64,000 nucleotides of DNA, taken from the NCBI GenBank assembly GCA_903772945.1, contig CAICTM010000442.1:1-64000 (forward strand). Direction: 5' to 3'. Of the stretch, positions 33,865-44,324 are shown piece after piece. The DNA is from Seminavis robusta (lineage: Eukaryota; Bacillariophyta; Bacillariophyceae; Naviculales; Naviculaceae). Under the pieces are notes generated by a model. The model searched no databases. It was given only the letters and a program-made list of their open reading frames with translations, and was not told the DNA's origin. Both the position numbers and the translations under genes were made by a program. Numbering within the stretch: the stretch's first letter is position 1; the number at the start of each line of letters is the position of its first letter.

Positions 33865-34371
33865 TCATTGCAGTTTTGGATAAGTTGTCGATGCTGTGAC
33901 TGAGCCATTTAGTTTTCTAGCTAGAGTCCGTGTCAAAGATCCTCGTGTACGCTTACTAGTGCCAATTATTATTTCTCGGGCTGCCAAACCCGCTTCCGTA
34001 GGAGCAACCATGACGTGCTGATGCCGAGAGCGGTATTCCAATAGCATTCCATCCATTGCATCTTCATCAGAGAGAAGCCACCAACGAAAATGATTGCACT
34101 TACCGGTATCTTCAAGCTGCTCTGCTGCTTGTTTATTCTTCCACTTGGAGGCATTTTTTGGAGTCAAACTAGTCGGCTGCAAGTTGAACTTTTGGGGGCT
34201 TGAAGACAGAGGCACGCAAAGCTCCAGTACGACTTTCTTTGCCTGATGGCATTTAGCCCAATCAGCGTAGCGTCCCGCAGTACGGACTCTCTCCAGCAGC
34301 GGTCTCCTTATCAGCCCCACAACTGTCGGCAGAGAGCTTTTGGAAGTGAGAGTGCCAATTGACTTCGTCAT
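33865..34371 (-). CDS. 168-aa protein of unknown function
   Basis: Not recognised. Starts at MTKSIGTLTSK, only 30 bp from the oppositely transcribed CPO start, which supports it being a real gene with a shared promoter. The N-terminus is basic, with Ser/Thr and few acids (VVGLIRRPLLERVRTAGRY), compatible with a mitochondrial presequence. The middle is Lys/Asn/Gln-rich, and a segment containing HFRWWLLSDEDAMDGMLLEYRS is followed by a basic tail. A mitochondrial ribosomal or assembly protein would fit the composition, but nothing specific shows it. TACCGGTA occurs inside the frame at 34101. Confidence 0.55.
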   Translation of the reverse strand: MTKSIGTLTSKSSLPTVVGLIRRPLLERVRTAGRYADWAKCHQAKKVVLELCVPLSSSPQKFNLQPTSLTPKNASKWKNKQAAEQLEDTGKCNHFRWWLLSDEDAMDGMLLEYRSRHQHVMVAPTEAGLAAREIIIGTSKRTRGSLTRTLARKLNGSVTASTTYPKLQ

Positions 34372-34401
34372 CCAGCCAGTCAACAATCCAATTTTTTCAC
34401 C

Positions 34402-35775
<1,374 letters not shown>

Positions 35776-36179
35776 ATTTTATTCATAAACTTTAGGAAAT
35801 GAGAGAGCTGCAAACTTCGCATTGTGTGTTTTGCTCGTTGGCGGTCTTGGTGAGTGGAGGCGATGACAAGTCAGCATGAAGAGGTTGAAATCTGATTGAA
35901 TTGAACAAGCAGGTTGGTGTGAATCTTAGAGAATGCTCGGTCTACAGCTGCTGAATGATTCAATCCATCTATTTGGTCATGTCAATACACAGCTGATAAT
36001 GCTATTAATAGTTTACGAGTCTCCACCTGCACTTGGTTCACTGCGGCTAAATTCGAAGGAAGGAAGAAGTGATGACTTTGTTTCAAGCAGCCTGTGCGCA
36101 ACTAGTCAAAAAGTTTGTGTCGAACGGACTTGTATTGGATCAAGTGAATGTTCATATGTGTTTGCCAAGCACCAGGTGG
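35776..36179. other. Convergent intergenic stretch
   Basis: No gene seen; 3' ends of CPO and the cysteine-synthase-like gene. Confidence 0.6.
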
Positions 36180-37622
36180 TCAGGGCATGCATTCCACCAG
36201 ACATTCTGGTATCCTTTGATGGTTCTGTCTCTCTCCTCCACTCACTTGCTCCCCAGGCCACTCTAGGCCTCGCCCCACAATAAAGTCTCGATTCCAGAGC
36301 CTGGTGGCATGCCTCGAACCACTATCACAGATGATGGTAACCACGTTGGAATCGGGTTCCAGTTGCAATGCCACTCGAATGGCCCCTACAACGTTCATGG
36401 CCGAGGAGGAACCTACCCATAGACCCTCTGTCTGGAGCAAAAAGTGTGCCATGTCGATGGCCTCTTGATCCGATACTTGAATGGCATCATCCACAAAGTC
36501 AAGCCCCAATGATAAGTTATGTGTGACGCGATCCAAACCAATGCCTTCGGCAATGGTGTCATATCGATGCCGTTGTAGTTTCTGCTCTCGTTGCTGTGGG
36601 GCAAACGCTACACCATGTTTGATTTTGTGGTAAAGTGAGCTCCCAGGTGGGTCGACCAGCACAATGCGACAACCGTCGTGGGACTGTTCCTTCAAGTACT
36701 TTCCCATTCCCGAAATGGTGCCACCTGTGCCTGCCGACATGACAAAGGCTGATAATTGTTGTTGTCGTTGTCGTTGTCTCCACGAAGTATACCAATTGCT
36801 GTTGTTGCTTGCTGTACTACATGAATGAAATTGCTGCCATAGCTCTGGTCCTGTAGTCTCATAATGCGTCTTGAAATTGGCTTGATTTTCAAACTGGTTC
36901 ATAAAGGCTGCTTTTCTGTTTTCATTACGGGCTCGTTCTGCCAGTCGTTTGGCAATGTTCACATAGTGGTTGGGATTGGAAATGGCAGCCGTCGGTACCA
37001 CATACACAATTGCCCCCAAGGCTCTCAAGATGGCCTGTTTTTCGGTGGCCTGATCATCGGGCATGACGACCAGACACGAATGTCCTCGGGCTGCTGCCAA
37101 AGTGGCCAATGCAATCCCCGTCGATCCCGAGGTTCCTTCTACGACAATGCCGCCTGACCGTGATTTTTGGTAGGCTTGATGAAGGATTTCTTCCATGGGA
37201 TCATTGTTGGTATCCTCATTATTTTTGGAAGAAATGGCATGTCCATTGGAGCTTGCTTCCTCTTCCCGCAACTCCAGAGAGGATGAGAAGGCTTGTTCTT
37301 GAGCATTAAGCGGAGGTGGCAACAGTCCTTCCCGTTCAGCTTGCTGAATCATTCCTAGGGCAGCTCGATCTTTTCCAGTGGCCCCAGGATTCATGGATTC
37401 CATCTTGACCCAAATATTTCGACCCACCATGGCCGACAGTTTTTCCAGGCGGACCAATGGCGTGGATCCAATCAGTGTTTCATAGGCGGATTGTTGTTGA
37501 CATGGTGCTGTTGTCCTTCTGTGTTTCTGCTTCCAGGAATACCAGAGGAAAAGCGAGGAGCTGACACCTAAAAGCGCCAAGCTTATTGTACTGGACGTTG
37601 ACAATGTTGTCCTTGCTGTCAT
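36180..37622 (-). CDS. Membrane-anchored cysteine synthase-like PLP enzyme (Mcy1 type)
   Basis: Single-exon, 480 aa, fold-type II PLP enzyme related to O-acetylserine sulfhydrylase and cystathionine beta-synthase. An N-terminal hydrophobic segment (about residues 11-28, ISLALLGVSSSLFLWYSW) followed by KQKHRR suggests a tail-out membrane anchor, as in the yeast mitochondrial outer-membrane homologue YGR012W (Mcy1). Catalytic features: YETLIGSTPLVRLEKLS, MNPGATGKDRAA with the probable PLP lysine at 84, substrate loop EGTSGSTGIALA, MSAGTGGTISGMGKYL for cofactor phosphate, GLWVGSSSAMNVVGA and ICDSGSRH. Two low-complexity inserts (around 105-145, and a Gln/Arg run near 285) are absent from bacterial enzymes. 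Catalytic activity is likely but the sulfur acceptor is unknown. TACCGGTA at 37645 lies just upstream of the start. Confidence 0.88.
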   Translation of the reverse strand: MTARTTLSTSSTISLALLGVSSSLFLWYSWKQKHRRTTAPCQQQSAYETLIGSTPLVRLEKLSAMVGRNIWVKMESMNPGATGKDRAALGMIQQAEREGLLPPPLNAQEQAFSSSLELREEEASSNGHAISSKNNEDTNNDPMEEILHQAYQKSRSGGIVVEGTSGSTGIALATLAAARGHSCLVVMPDDQATEKQAILRALGAIVYVVPTAAISNPNHYVNIAKRLAERARNENRKAAFMNQFENQANFKTHYETTGPELWQQFHSCSTASNNSNWYTSWRQRQRQQQLSAFVMSAGTGGTISGMGKYLKEQSHDGCRIVLVDPPGSSLYHKIKHGVAFAPQQREQKLQRHRYDTIAEGIGLDRVTHNLSLGLDFVDDAIQVSDQEAIDMAHFLLQTEGLWVGSSSAMNVVGAIRVALQLEPDSNVVTIICDSGSRHATRLWNRDFIVGRGLEWPGEQVSGGERQNHQRIPECLVECMP

Positions 37623-38933
37623 GGTTTTATCGAGGAATAGTAGCTACCGGTAGATAGGTCTGTCGCAAACAGTGGTAATACCGGCAGGCAGCAGGGGGTC
37701 GACACAGATGTCAAAATGGAGTTCTGGTTTTGGCAAAACAAAATGGAAATGGTCATTTCAGATGCAAATTGGTCATTTCGCGAATCCTACATTGAAATGA
37801 ATGAGATTGAAGAAATAAAAATAAATTATACCACCATGGCAACAGTGTTGACCAAATGGCCATTAGCTCTACCAATACATTGAGATAGCCAATCCTTTTC
37901 TAGAAGTAGATCCCCAACACACTCACAGAGCCACCCCTCAAAAAGGATTGGCTACTGTATCTCCAAGGTTTCCTATGGAGCCTCTGTGAAAAACCAGGCT
38001 TGGATTCCATTTTCTTGTCATTCTGCCATGGATTTCTCCATGGGAAAGGTGATACAACTGTCACTCTCAGCACTCAATCTGCATTGCAGAGTCATGTAAA
38101 TGAATGGGTGGCTTTGCATGCATGAAGACTGGAGCACCCATCCAAAAGATTCGATTCATAGGAGAATTGTTGACTTGATGGCCACAAAAATGGAGCAGAT
38201 TTGATGTCGACAAGTCAATACAGTAGAAGAGTAGCTGCCGCTTGTTGCATTAGTAGTCAAAGGCTCTGTTAACAATGAGAGCAGTTGGAAGAGCCACTCA
38301 TCGATCCGTCATCGCTCCGTGAAAGAGGAAGCAGTCATCGATCTGTCGAATTGTCGAGGCGTCGCTTGTTGTTGTTTCAACAGTAGTACTGGTAGTCGCT
38401 TGTTGTTTTATTACCGGCATCATGGTCGATCGATCGATCGCTCCGTAGTAGCTCCATGGTCGCTCCGTGGAAGCAGGAAGAAGAAAGAAGTCACCGGTCG
38501 ACCGAATCGATCCGTCGAACGGAGGAAGCTCACTGCCACTGCTTCCAGTCTATCCAAACAAGAGGAGCCTGTCATGGTGGAGTACTAGTAGTAGCAGTCA
38601 TGAGAGAGGAGTAGCCGCTGTAAGGAGGAGGTAGTAACATCATCTTGACAGAGAGTATGACCGACATGTACCAGTGGTAATAGTGTGGTGTGGTCGAACC
38701 GAGATCTTCGATGCGAAGATCGGGCCCGGGAAGGCATCAGTTTGAAGGATTTAATGACGTCATCCCGCCCCTTCAACATACGGTACCTTGTGACACCAGC
38801 ATCGCGATCACAAAACTAACTGAAGTCAACACAAACACACAGAGATAGAGCGTTGAGACCTTGTTTTAAAAGTTACCCCTCTGTGTTCCATTTTACAGTA
38901 CTAGCTAGACAGATACAACCACTGGATACAACT
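37623..38933. other. 1.3-kb gene-free divergent region with palindromes
   Basis: No supported gene between two diverging starts. It contains an inverted repeat (37882-37963, 13-bp core AGCCAATCCTTTT), low-complexity GATCGATC and CGCTCCGTGG repeats (38290-38540), a perfect 8-bp palindrome GATCTTCG-ATG-CGAAGATC (38703-38721), and a repeated GGTCATTTC motif near 37750-37780. Confidence 0.6.
37882..37963. repeat. Inverted repeat with 13-bp core
   Basis: Left arm GAGATAGCCAATCCTTTT (37882-37899); right arm AAAAGGATTGGCTACTGTATCTCC (37940-37963), the reverse complement with a 5-base interruption. The 40-nt spacer is AC-rich. It could be a small transposon remnant or a stem-loop. Confidence 0.75.
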
Positions 38934-40120
38934 ATGAATTCTCGAAGCTTTCTAGGCGTGACTCTTGGTTTTTTCTTGGTCTTGGTGGTGGAATCACTGT
39001 CACTAAAGCCGCCTCTGCGAGCACCATTGCGTCCTTCAGCAGGATCACGGCAGGTATTGGCAAGACATTCCAATCTATTTCTCGTCCGTGGGGGCGATAC
39101 AGAAGAAGAAATGACAGAAGTACCCATCACATCCGGCAACATTAACAACAGGATCATGTCGGTTCTGGATCCTTCTGCTGTCACAGGGGCTTTGGTAGCA
39201 TTGGGGACGTTCTATTCCAATTCCCTGGAATCGGCACCTGTCCTCACTAAGAGTGTAACGGTACGTGTCAACTTGCCAACTGTCTGTTCGTGCCAACTTG
39301 TCAAACTCACACTGGTATTTTGGTTGGATTGTCGTACCTTATGATGTTGTGTATATAGGCAGCGGTTCTGTTTGGCATTTCGGACCAACTCGCACAAGGA
39401 CTCGAGATTCAACGGAATCGAGCCAAAACGGGTGAAACATCCAGCAAACCACTCGTAGCCATCACCAACAAGAAACGATCCGTATTCTCGGCTCTGGTTG
39501 GGTTGCTTTACTTTGGACCCATGGCGCATTTGTGGCAAGTACAGTCAGAGTACAAACAACGGGTCGAGTTGTTTGCTCAAGTTCTTTGGACACTTGCTCC
39601 ACTCGGATCAATCACATTTATTTGTATCTGATCATTTTCTTACTCCTACTATAGGTACGGTTGGATCTTCAAGACATTCCCAGGTATGACTGTTCAGGTT
39701 CTTTGGATACACTGGTCCTCTTCTATCTCATTCAATTGACTGTTGATTGACCTTCCTGCTTCTTGATGTCGGCTTACCGTACTTACAACTTGGGCAAAAG
39801 GCAAGAGCATGTTGTCCATTTTACAAAAGGCTGCATTGGGCCAATTCTTCTTTGCGCCACCCCTCTTTTGCGTCTTCTTTGCGGCCGCTCTTTTGCAAAA
39901 TGGACAATTCACGCTCACCAATTGGATATCTAAGATTCGACAAGATTTGATCAAGGGATGGTTGGGTGGGCTTGGGTTTTGGCCCTTTATCAACTACATT
40001 AGCTACGGATATGTCCCTCCAAAGTACATTCCTCTCTTTATCAATGTCATGGGCTTGATATTCAACATCTATGTCAGCCTGATTGCTAACTTGAAGCAAG
40101 ACAAGCCAAAGACGAGCTAA
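38934..40120 (+). CDS. Mpv17/PMP22-family membrane protein with signal-peptide-like N-terminus
   Basis: Four exons: 38934-39260, 39359-39534, 39655-39683, 39801-40120; 283 aa. Intron 2 (39535-39654) uses a GC donor (GCAAGT), and exon 3 is only 29 bp; all phases close. The C-terminal half has the family signature: LVGLLYFGPMAHLW spliced to YGWIFKTFPG and then KSMLSILQKAALGQFFFAPP, ending in the DLIKGWLGGLGFWPFINYISY core (compare W..WP..q..NF). Mpv17 relatives form channels in mitochondrial or peroxisomal inner membranes. The N-terminus MNSRSFLGVTLGFFLVLVVESLS-LKPPLRAP is a strong signal peptide followed by a basic stretch, unusual for Mpv17, suggesting ER or plastid-envelope routing. Residues 110-125 of exon 2 (LFGISDQLAQ) match the conserved GDxxxQ region. 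Confidence 0.88.
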
Positions 40121-40377
40121 AGGCATTATCTTGCATTGGAGGAGCTATGCATAGCTTCGGTAGCTGGGGATACAAACAATAAAATACGACCAACTTATGG
40201 TGTAAAGGCACGGTACATCGTGATGATGTATCTGCTTTGACAGTGTAGAAGAATTCATTTCTGAGCGGGTATCAATCAATCAATCAATCAATCCCATGTT
40301 AACAGTAACAAAACGTGTAGTTGGATTGTGAATTTTTGACAATGTTGCTACAGTACTGTGTAGTAGGTTTGGGTGGA
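40121..40377. other. Convergent gap with ATCA microsatellite
   Basis: 257 bp between converging stop codons. It contains an (ATCA) repeat of about six units at 40271-40294. Confidence 0.7.
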
Positions 40378-41064
40378 TCATTCCTCTCCTGCTGCTTGTG
40401 CTGTATTAGTACCCTCTGGTGGCGCTGCTGGTTCACTTTCAATAACAATAGTGACGGGTCCATCATTGATGAGCTCCACGTCCATCATGGCTCCAAAGAC
40501 ACCATCGGCAATCTTGTCGGCTTGGTAGTTTTCTCGCAACATGTTCAAAAATGTATTGTATAGTTCTTGTGCCGGCACGGCTTTCATGGCTCTCTTGTAG
40601 TCGGGCTGGTTCTTTTTGGTGAGTGTCCCGTAGAGTGTGAATTGGCTGACACACAATACTTGGTATCCCTTTTGTTTGACACCTTGTCGCCACAGCGCGC
40701 CATTGTCATTTTCCCATAGCTTGCACCCCAATAATCGTTTACAGCAATAGTCCAAGTCAGCTTGAGCGTCATTTTCATGAATTCCTACCAATGCCATGAT
40801 TCCATTGCCAATGGTGGATACCTTTTTCTCTTCGACCGTCACGGACGCAGACTTGACTCGTTGGACGACAATTCTCATGGCCAAAACTGGTACTGCTAGC
40901 GACAAGAAAGCAAATAGAAAGAGGGCATACAGCAGGGAAAAGCGCATGGACAATGTCTGCGATTGACTTCTCGGTGTCAACAACAATGGCCAAGGACTTG
41001 GAGAGAAGGCATGCAGATAAGATAGATATACCAGGGTAATCAACATAAGGCGCTCTGAGTGCAA
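40378..41064 (-). CDS. D-aminoacyl-tRNA deacylase with N-terminal extension
   Basis: DTD hydrolyses D-amino acids mistakenly attached to tRNA. The full frame is 228 aa; the catalytic domain starts at Met63 (MRIVVQRVKSASVTVEE). Active-site motifs SQFTLYGTL (canonical SQFTL) and NDGPVT (canonical NxGPVT) are intact. Upstream of Met63 are two hydrophobic stretches with in-frame ATGs: Met1 at 41064 gives a leader ending LHAF-SPSP, which resembles a plastid ASAF-type cleavage site, and Met40 at 40947 gives a simple signal peptide. Alternative starts could therefore yield plastid, secretory or cytosolic forms; this is inference. The C-terminal tail (PAAPPEGTNTAQAAGEE) is disordered. It is head-to-head with the PP2C gene over 180 bp. 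Confidence 0.92.
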   Translation of the reverse strand: MHSERLMLITLVYLSYLHAFSPSPWPLLLTPRSQSQTLSMRFSLLYALFLFAFLSLAVPVLAMRIVVQRVKSASVTVEEKKVSTIGNGIMALVGIHENDAQADLDYCCKRLLGCKLWENDNGALWRQGVKQKGYQVLCVSQFTLYGTLTKKNQPDYKRAMKAVPAQELYNTFLNMLRENYQADKIADGVFGAMMDVELINDGPVTIVIESEPAAPPEGTNTAQAAGEE

Positions 41065-41244
41065 GGTGCGTATATTGTTGGCATCATTTATTTTGAGTCA
41101 TGAACGATCTGACCAAACAGGACTGCGCAAATGGCCAGAGCGAAACAAAACCCCGACCTTGTTTCTATGCATCTGTAACTGTATCTTTCTCTGAGTCTAC
41201 TACCAGTAGGTACAGCAGTACTCATCTGCTCTATCCGGTGCCAA
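41065..41244. promoter_or_regulatory. Short bidirectional promoter DTD / PP2C
   Basis: A 180-bp gap between two divergent starts, too short for separate extended promoters. No named regulatory motif is recognised. Confidence 0.4.
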
Positions 41245-42687
41245 ATGGCGGCCAGCAGCAGGAGTAGCAGTCCAACCAGTGGCAGTGGCAGAACCAAGAG
41301 AGAAGGCAAGGAAAAGCACAAGAAGAAACGCAAGAAGAAAAAGAAGACGATAACTCAATCGACCATCTTGGGAAGCCTACCCGTATGGATCCTCGTGGTA
41401 TTGCTGGGCGGAATCGCCTTGTTCTTCAGTCTCAATGGGTACCTTGCAATGTCACTGATTGACAAAAGCAATAACAGTGATATCAATGATTCCGTGCCCT
41501 TTTTTCAACAAATGTGGACCAAGGGCAAGGGACGGCTCGAACAGCTTTCGATAAAAGACAAGAATTTGTTTGAAAATGTTACTAATAGTGGACGACAGCA
41601 GATGATTGGCCGAGACTGTGCTTCCTTTGGTTGTGCCATTACTCCACCCGACTACAAGGGCGACCAAATACAGCAGGCATTGCTCCAAATCAAAAATGAC
41701 ACTTCAGATATGCGTAGCATTATTGCTCCCTTTGCCTCGTGGGAAATGGCCACAATGACACGCAAGAGCAACCGCAAACATCCTCCCTTTAATCAAGATG
41801 CTGCTGCCATTATCAAACCCTTTCAAACGGCACAAACTACCTCGAAAGCGACAGGTTTCTTTGTGGGAATATTTGATGGACATGGAGAGGATGGACACAT
41901 TGATGCCCAGTACTTTGTCAAGGATGTACCCAAAAGACTGGCGCAAAAGTTGGACTCCATGGCAGTCAACAGCAATAATAAGCAAGCCACCATTGTGCAA
42001 CATCTAAAAGACACATTTGTGGAATCGGACGAGCTGGCACCCAAAAAGATGAAGCTGCGAGGTGGATGTACCGCTTCCGTCACGCTTCGAGTCGACAATA
42101 CACTCTATTTTGCCAATGCGGGAGACAGTCGCACCATGCTGGTTGCCGTCAATGCTCGGGAATTTCAAATTGTCGAGGCAGGGCCAGCTCCTGGAGTGTC
42201 GCAGCTATACATTACCCGTGCGGATAAACCACACTTGCCAGATGAATTGGCACGCATCAAGGCGGCAGGAGGGACTGTCCACATACCACCACCCAATCCA
42301 AACTTGTCGCGTGTCATTGTACACAGCGATGAATTCAATGATACCATTGGACTCGCCATGAGCCGCAGTTTGGGCGATTATGAATGGACACTCAAGGGGG
42401 TCACCCCCGAGCCTCTAGTGGATGTCATTTCATTGGACGACTTCCACAATAGTACGCAGGATCCCATGACGTCCATATTCCTCGTTGCGGCCAGTGATGG
42501 ACTCTGGGATTATCGCTTGAAGCAATGGTATGCCAAGCAATTCGCAGAGAGCTTTCTCAATGGAAAAGACGACAAACGAAGAATTCATCCCTTGCAAAAG
42601 ATGCAGGACATTATTGAGTTTGTGTCGCCAAACAGGGAGGATTGGTACAGGGATGACATTACGGTTGTGACCTTGCGAATCATGTAA
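41245..42687 (+). CDS. Membrane-anchored PP2C-family protein phosphatase
   Basis: Single-exon, 480 aa, Mn/Mg-dependent Ser/Thr phosphatase. The N-terminus has a Lys-rich cytosolic patch (residues 17-35) and one transmembrane segment (about 43-70, LPVWILVVLLGGIALFFSL), giving a type II membrane protein with the catalytic domain on the far side or in a lumen. PP2C motifs in order: FFVGIFDGHGEDGH (about 210), RGGCTASV (273), FANAGDSRTM (291), GLAMSRSLGDYEW, AASDGLWD (418) and DDITVVTL (469). Metal-binding aspartates are present, so activity is expected. The region 75-165 before the domain has Cys pairs (RDCASFGC) and no known motif. The substrate is unknown. Confidence 0.92.
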   Translation: MAASSRSSSPTSGSGRTKREGKEKHKKKRKKKKKTITQSTILGSLPVWILVVLLGGIALFFSLNGYLAMSLIDKSNNSDINDSVPFFQQMWTKGKGRLEQLSIKDKNLFENVTNSGRQQMIGRDCASFGCAITPPDYKGDQIQQALLQIKNDTSDMRSIIAPFASWEMATMTRKSNRKHPPFNQDAAAIIKPFQTAQTTSKATGFFVGIFDGHGEDGHIDAQYFVKDVPKRLAQKLDSMAVNSNNKQATIVQHLKDTFVESDELAPKKMKLRGGCTASVTLRVDNTLYFANAGDSRTMLVAVNAREFQIVEAGPAPGVSQLYITRADKPHLPDELARIKAAGGTVHIPPPNPNLSRVIVHSDEFNDTIGLAMSRSLGDYEWTLKGVTPEPLVDVISLDDFHNSTQDPMTSIFLVAASDGLWDYRLKQWYAKQFAESFLNGKDDKRRIHPLQKMQDIIEFVSPNREDWYRDDITVVTLRIM

Positions 42688-43314
42688 GGAAGGGATACAT
42701 GATATGGTAAAAGTTCATTTCAGGCTCATTTTGCTTGGGAAAAGAAGTATGGGTGTGAGCTATACCTGGAGCAGGATAGAGCAACAATCAACATAATATC
42801 TTTCAATCATCCCACGGGATGATTCTAGGTACAAGAATGATTCAATCGTTCGAAAAGCTCGATCCAGCGGTGAGCCAACTAAGTCCTACACTGCTCTGGT
42901 TCCTCAACACTAGCTCCGCCCCATCAACATGCTCCCTCCTTATGTTAGCTTCAAGAACGGGGGGCTCCTCCCTGTATAAAGTCATCAAAACCTTGGTCCA
43001 TTGGGCTCAACAAAAGAACAGGGGTTCGGTCGATCCAAATCAGCTGGCTTTACAGCCAAATACAGCCGGCTATTCACAACCAGCTAAAGCAACCATAGAG
43101 TACCCCACCCAGTTCTTCCTGCTCTTTATGGCGATAGGCATAACATGGTGAGTAGTGATGTTTATGCTAGCATGTTGGGCTTCTTAGTACGAACCGGTAG
43201 TGTCTGAAGGTTGACCGGTGTATGGTCAAGGTTTGTTAACCTTGACCATACCGACTTTAGAGCGTGTCACGAAACGCGGATGGTTCGTAACGGCGTTTCC
43301 GGACGAAAAACACG
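42688..43314. other. Intergenic with a perfect hairpin
   Basis: No supported gene; the open frame at 42819-43151 has no known domain. A perfect 14-bp inverted repeat with a 4-nt loop sits at 43220-43251, 64 bp before the next open frame. Confidence 0.55.
43220..43251. repeat. Perfect 14-bp inverted repeat, TGTT loop
   Basis: Left arm GTATGGTCAAGGTT, loop TGTT, right arm AACCTTGACCATAC, with no mismatch. A related AAGGTTGACC sits 10 bp upstream. No T-run follows, so a bacterial-type terminator is not indicated. Confidence 0.9.
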
Positions 43315-44324
43315 ATGGAACTCGCAGCCGAACAATACAGCTACGGGTACGAAGCTCGCATTAATCATCATCATCTTAAAACAAAAATTGACCAGACTAC
43401 TTTGATCTTTACAACGAACAACGGCACTAACAGACTATTACATCAAATTCACAAGGCTTCGACGGTGGATAGCAGCAACAGCATCTTTTCATCGCGATTT
43501 GGCCAAACGGGGACAGGGTCGACAGGAATGACGCCAACACTCGAAGAGCAGCAGGAGGGCCTGCCAGAGGAAATAAAGAGCAAGACTTATCCATCCAGTG
43601 ACTTGATCACGGCGGAAGACGAACTCGTGAACGACTTGGAGAAGTACTTTCTTTTGGATTCCGATACGATGATCGTAGTCAACGACGAGGGAAAAGCGGT
43701 CTGGGAGATGCCGACCGTGTTTCATCAAGACGCACTTCAGAAACTCCTCAAGATTGTCAATAAGAGCAGTGAAGAGGAGGATTTCCTTCTTGCTCAGGCA
43801 GGCATTCCTCTTCTCATGAACAAGGAGAAGGCCAAGTACCGGCACCCTGAATCTCCATCTGGGGCGCAGGTCGCCTGGAAGCAGAGGGCGAGGATGGAGA
43901 TTTCGATCGACGATACATTTCGATTGATGGATTTCCCGGGGATAATTCGATGAATCCGGATGCCATCATCGAATTCAGTTGGACGAACCAACTTGAAACA
44001 GAAACTTGGATGCTCCAGCAGCAAATTACCAATCACATCCAGGCTCTGGGGGTTGTCAAGCTTGGATTCCTCATCAAAGCCAAGCCCGCAGAAGGGACAA
44101 GCTTTCCGACAGTCCTTGATCACAGCGTGCCCCTCTGTGGTTTTGATGTCTACCGTTTTCGTACCGGCGAAGCAGCGACCACGATGGCTCTTCCTGACCC
44201 ATTTCTTGAGTACCGTGATGGCACTGAAAAAGCAAAGACGATGGCGATTGAAATCAGTGGCATGGATCTCGGTCGCAATAACCCAGAACACGGGGTACAT
44301 ATTCCTCTTTCGCCGCTCGTGTGA
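43315..44324 (+). pseudogene. Orphan gene split by a frameshift (two overlapping frames)
   Basis: Frame 1 (43315-43953, 212 aa) ends with stop TGA overlapping the ATG of frame 2 (43950-44324, 124 aa) in the sequence ATGA. Open reading in frame 2 extends back past that ATG to the CCCGGGG run at 43935-43941, so a single-base change in the G-run would make one protein of about 335 aa. Frame 1 ends IDDTFRLMDFPG; frame 2 continues NPDAIIEFSWTN and later LGFLIKAKP. The PD..IE.....K arrangement vaguely recalls Uma2/PD-(D/E)xK nucleases, but I do not claim it. An 11-N assembly gap follows 17 bp after the stop, so both the frameshift and the end may be assembly artefacts. Alternatively these are two genes or an unrecognised intron. 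Confidence 0.5.

Noticed and set aside
42819-43151. 110-aa plus-strand frame after PP2C
   Set aside because: Low-complexity Ser/Thr composition, no domain, poor start context.
43220-43251. Hairpin read as a rho-independent terminator
   Set aside because: No T-run follows and the locus is eukaryotic.
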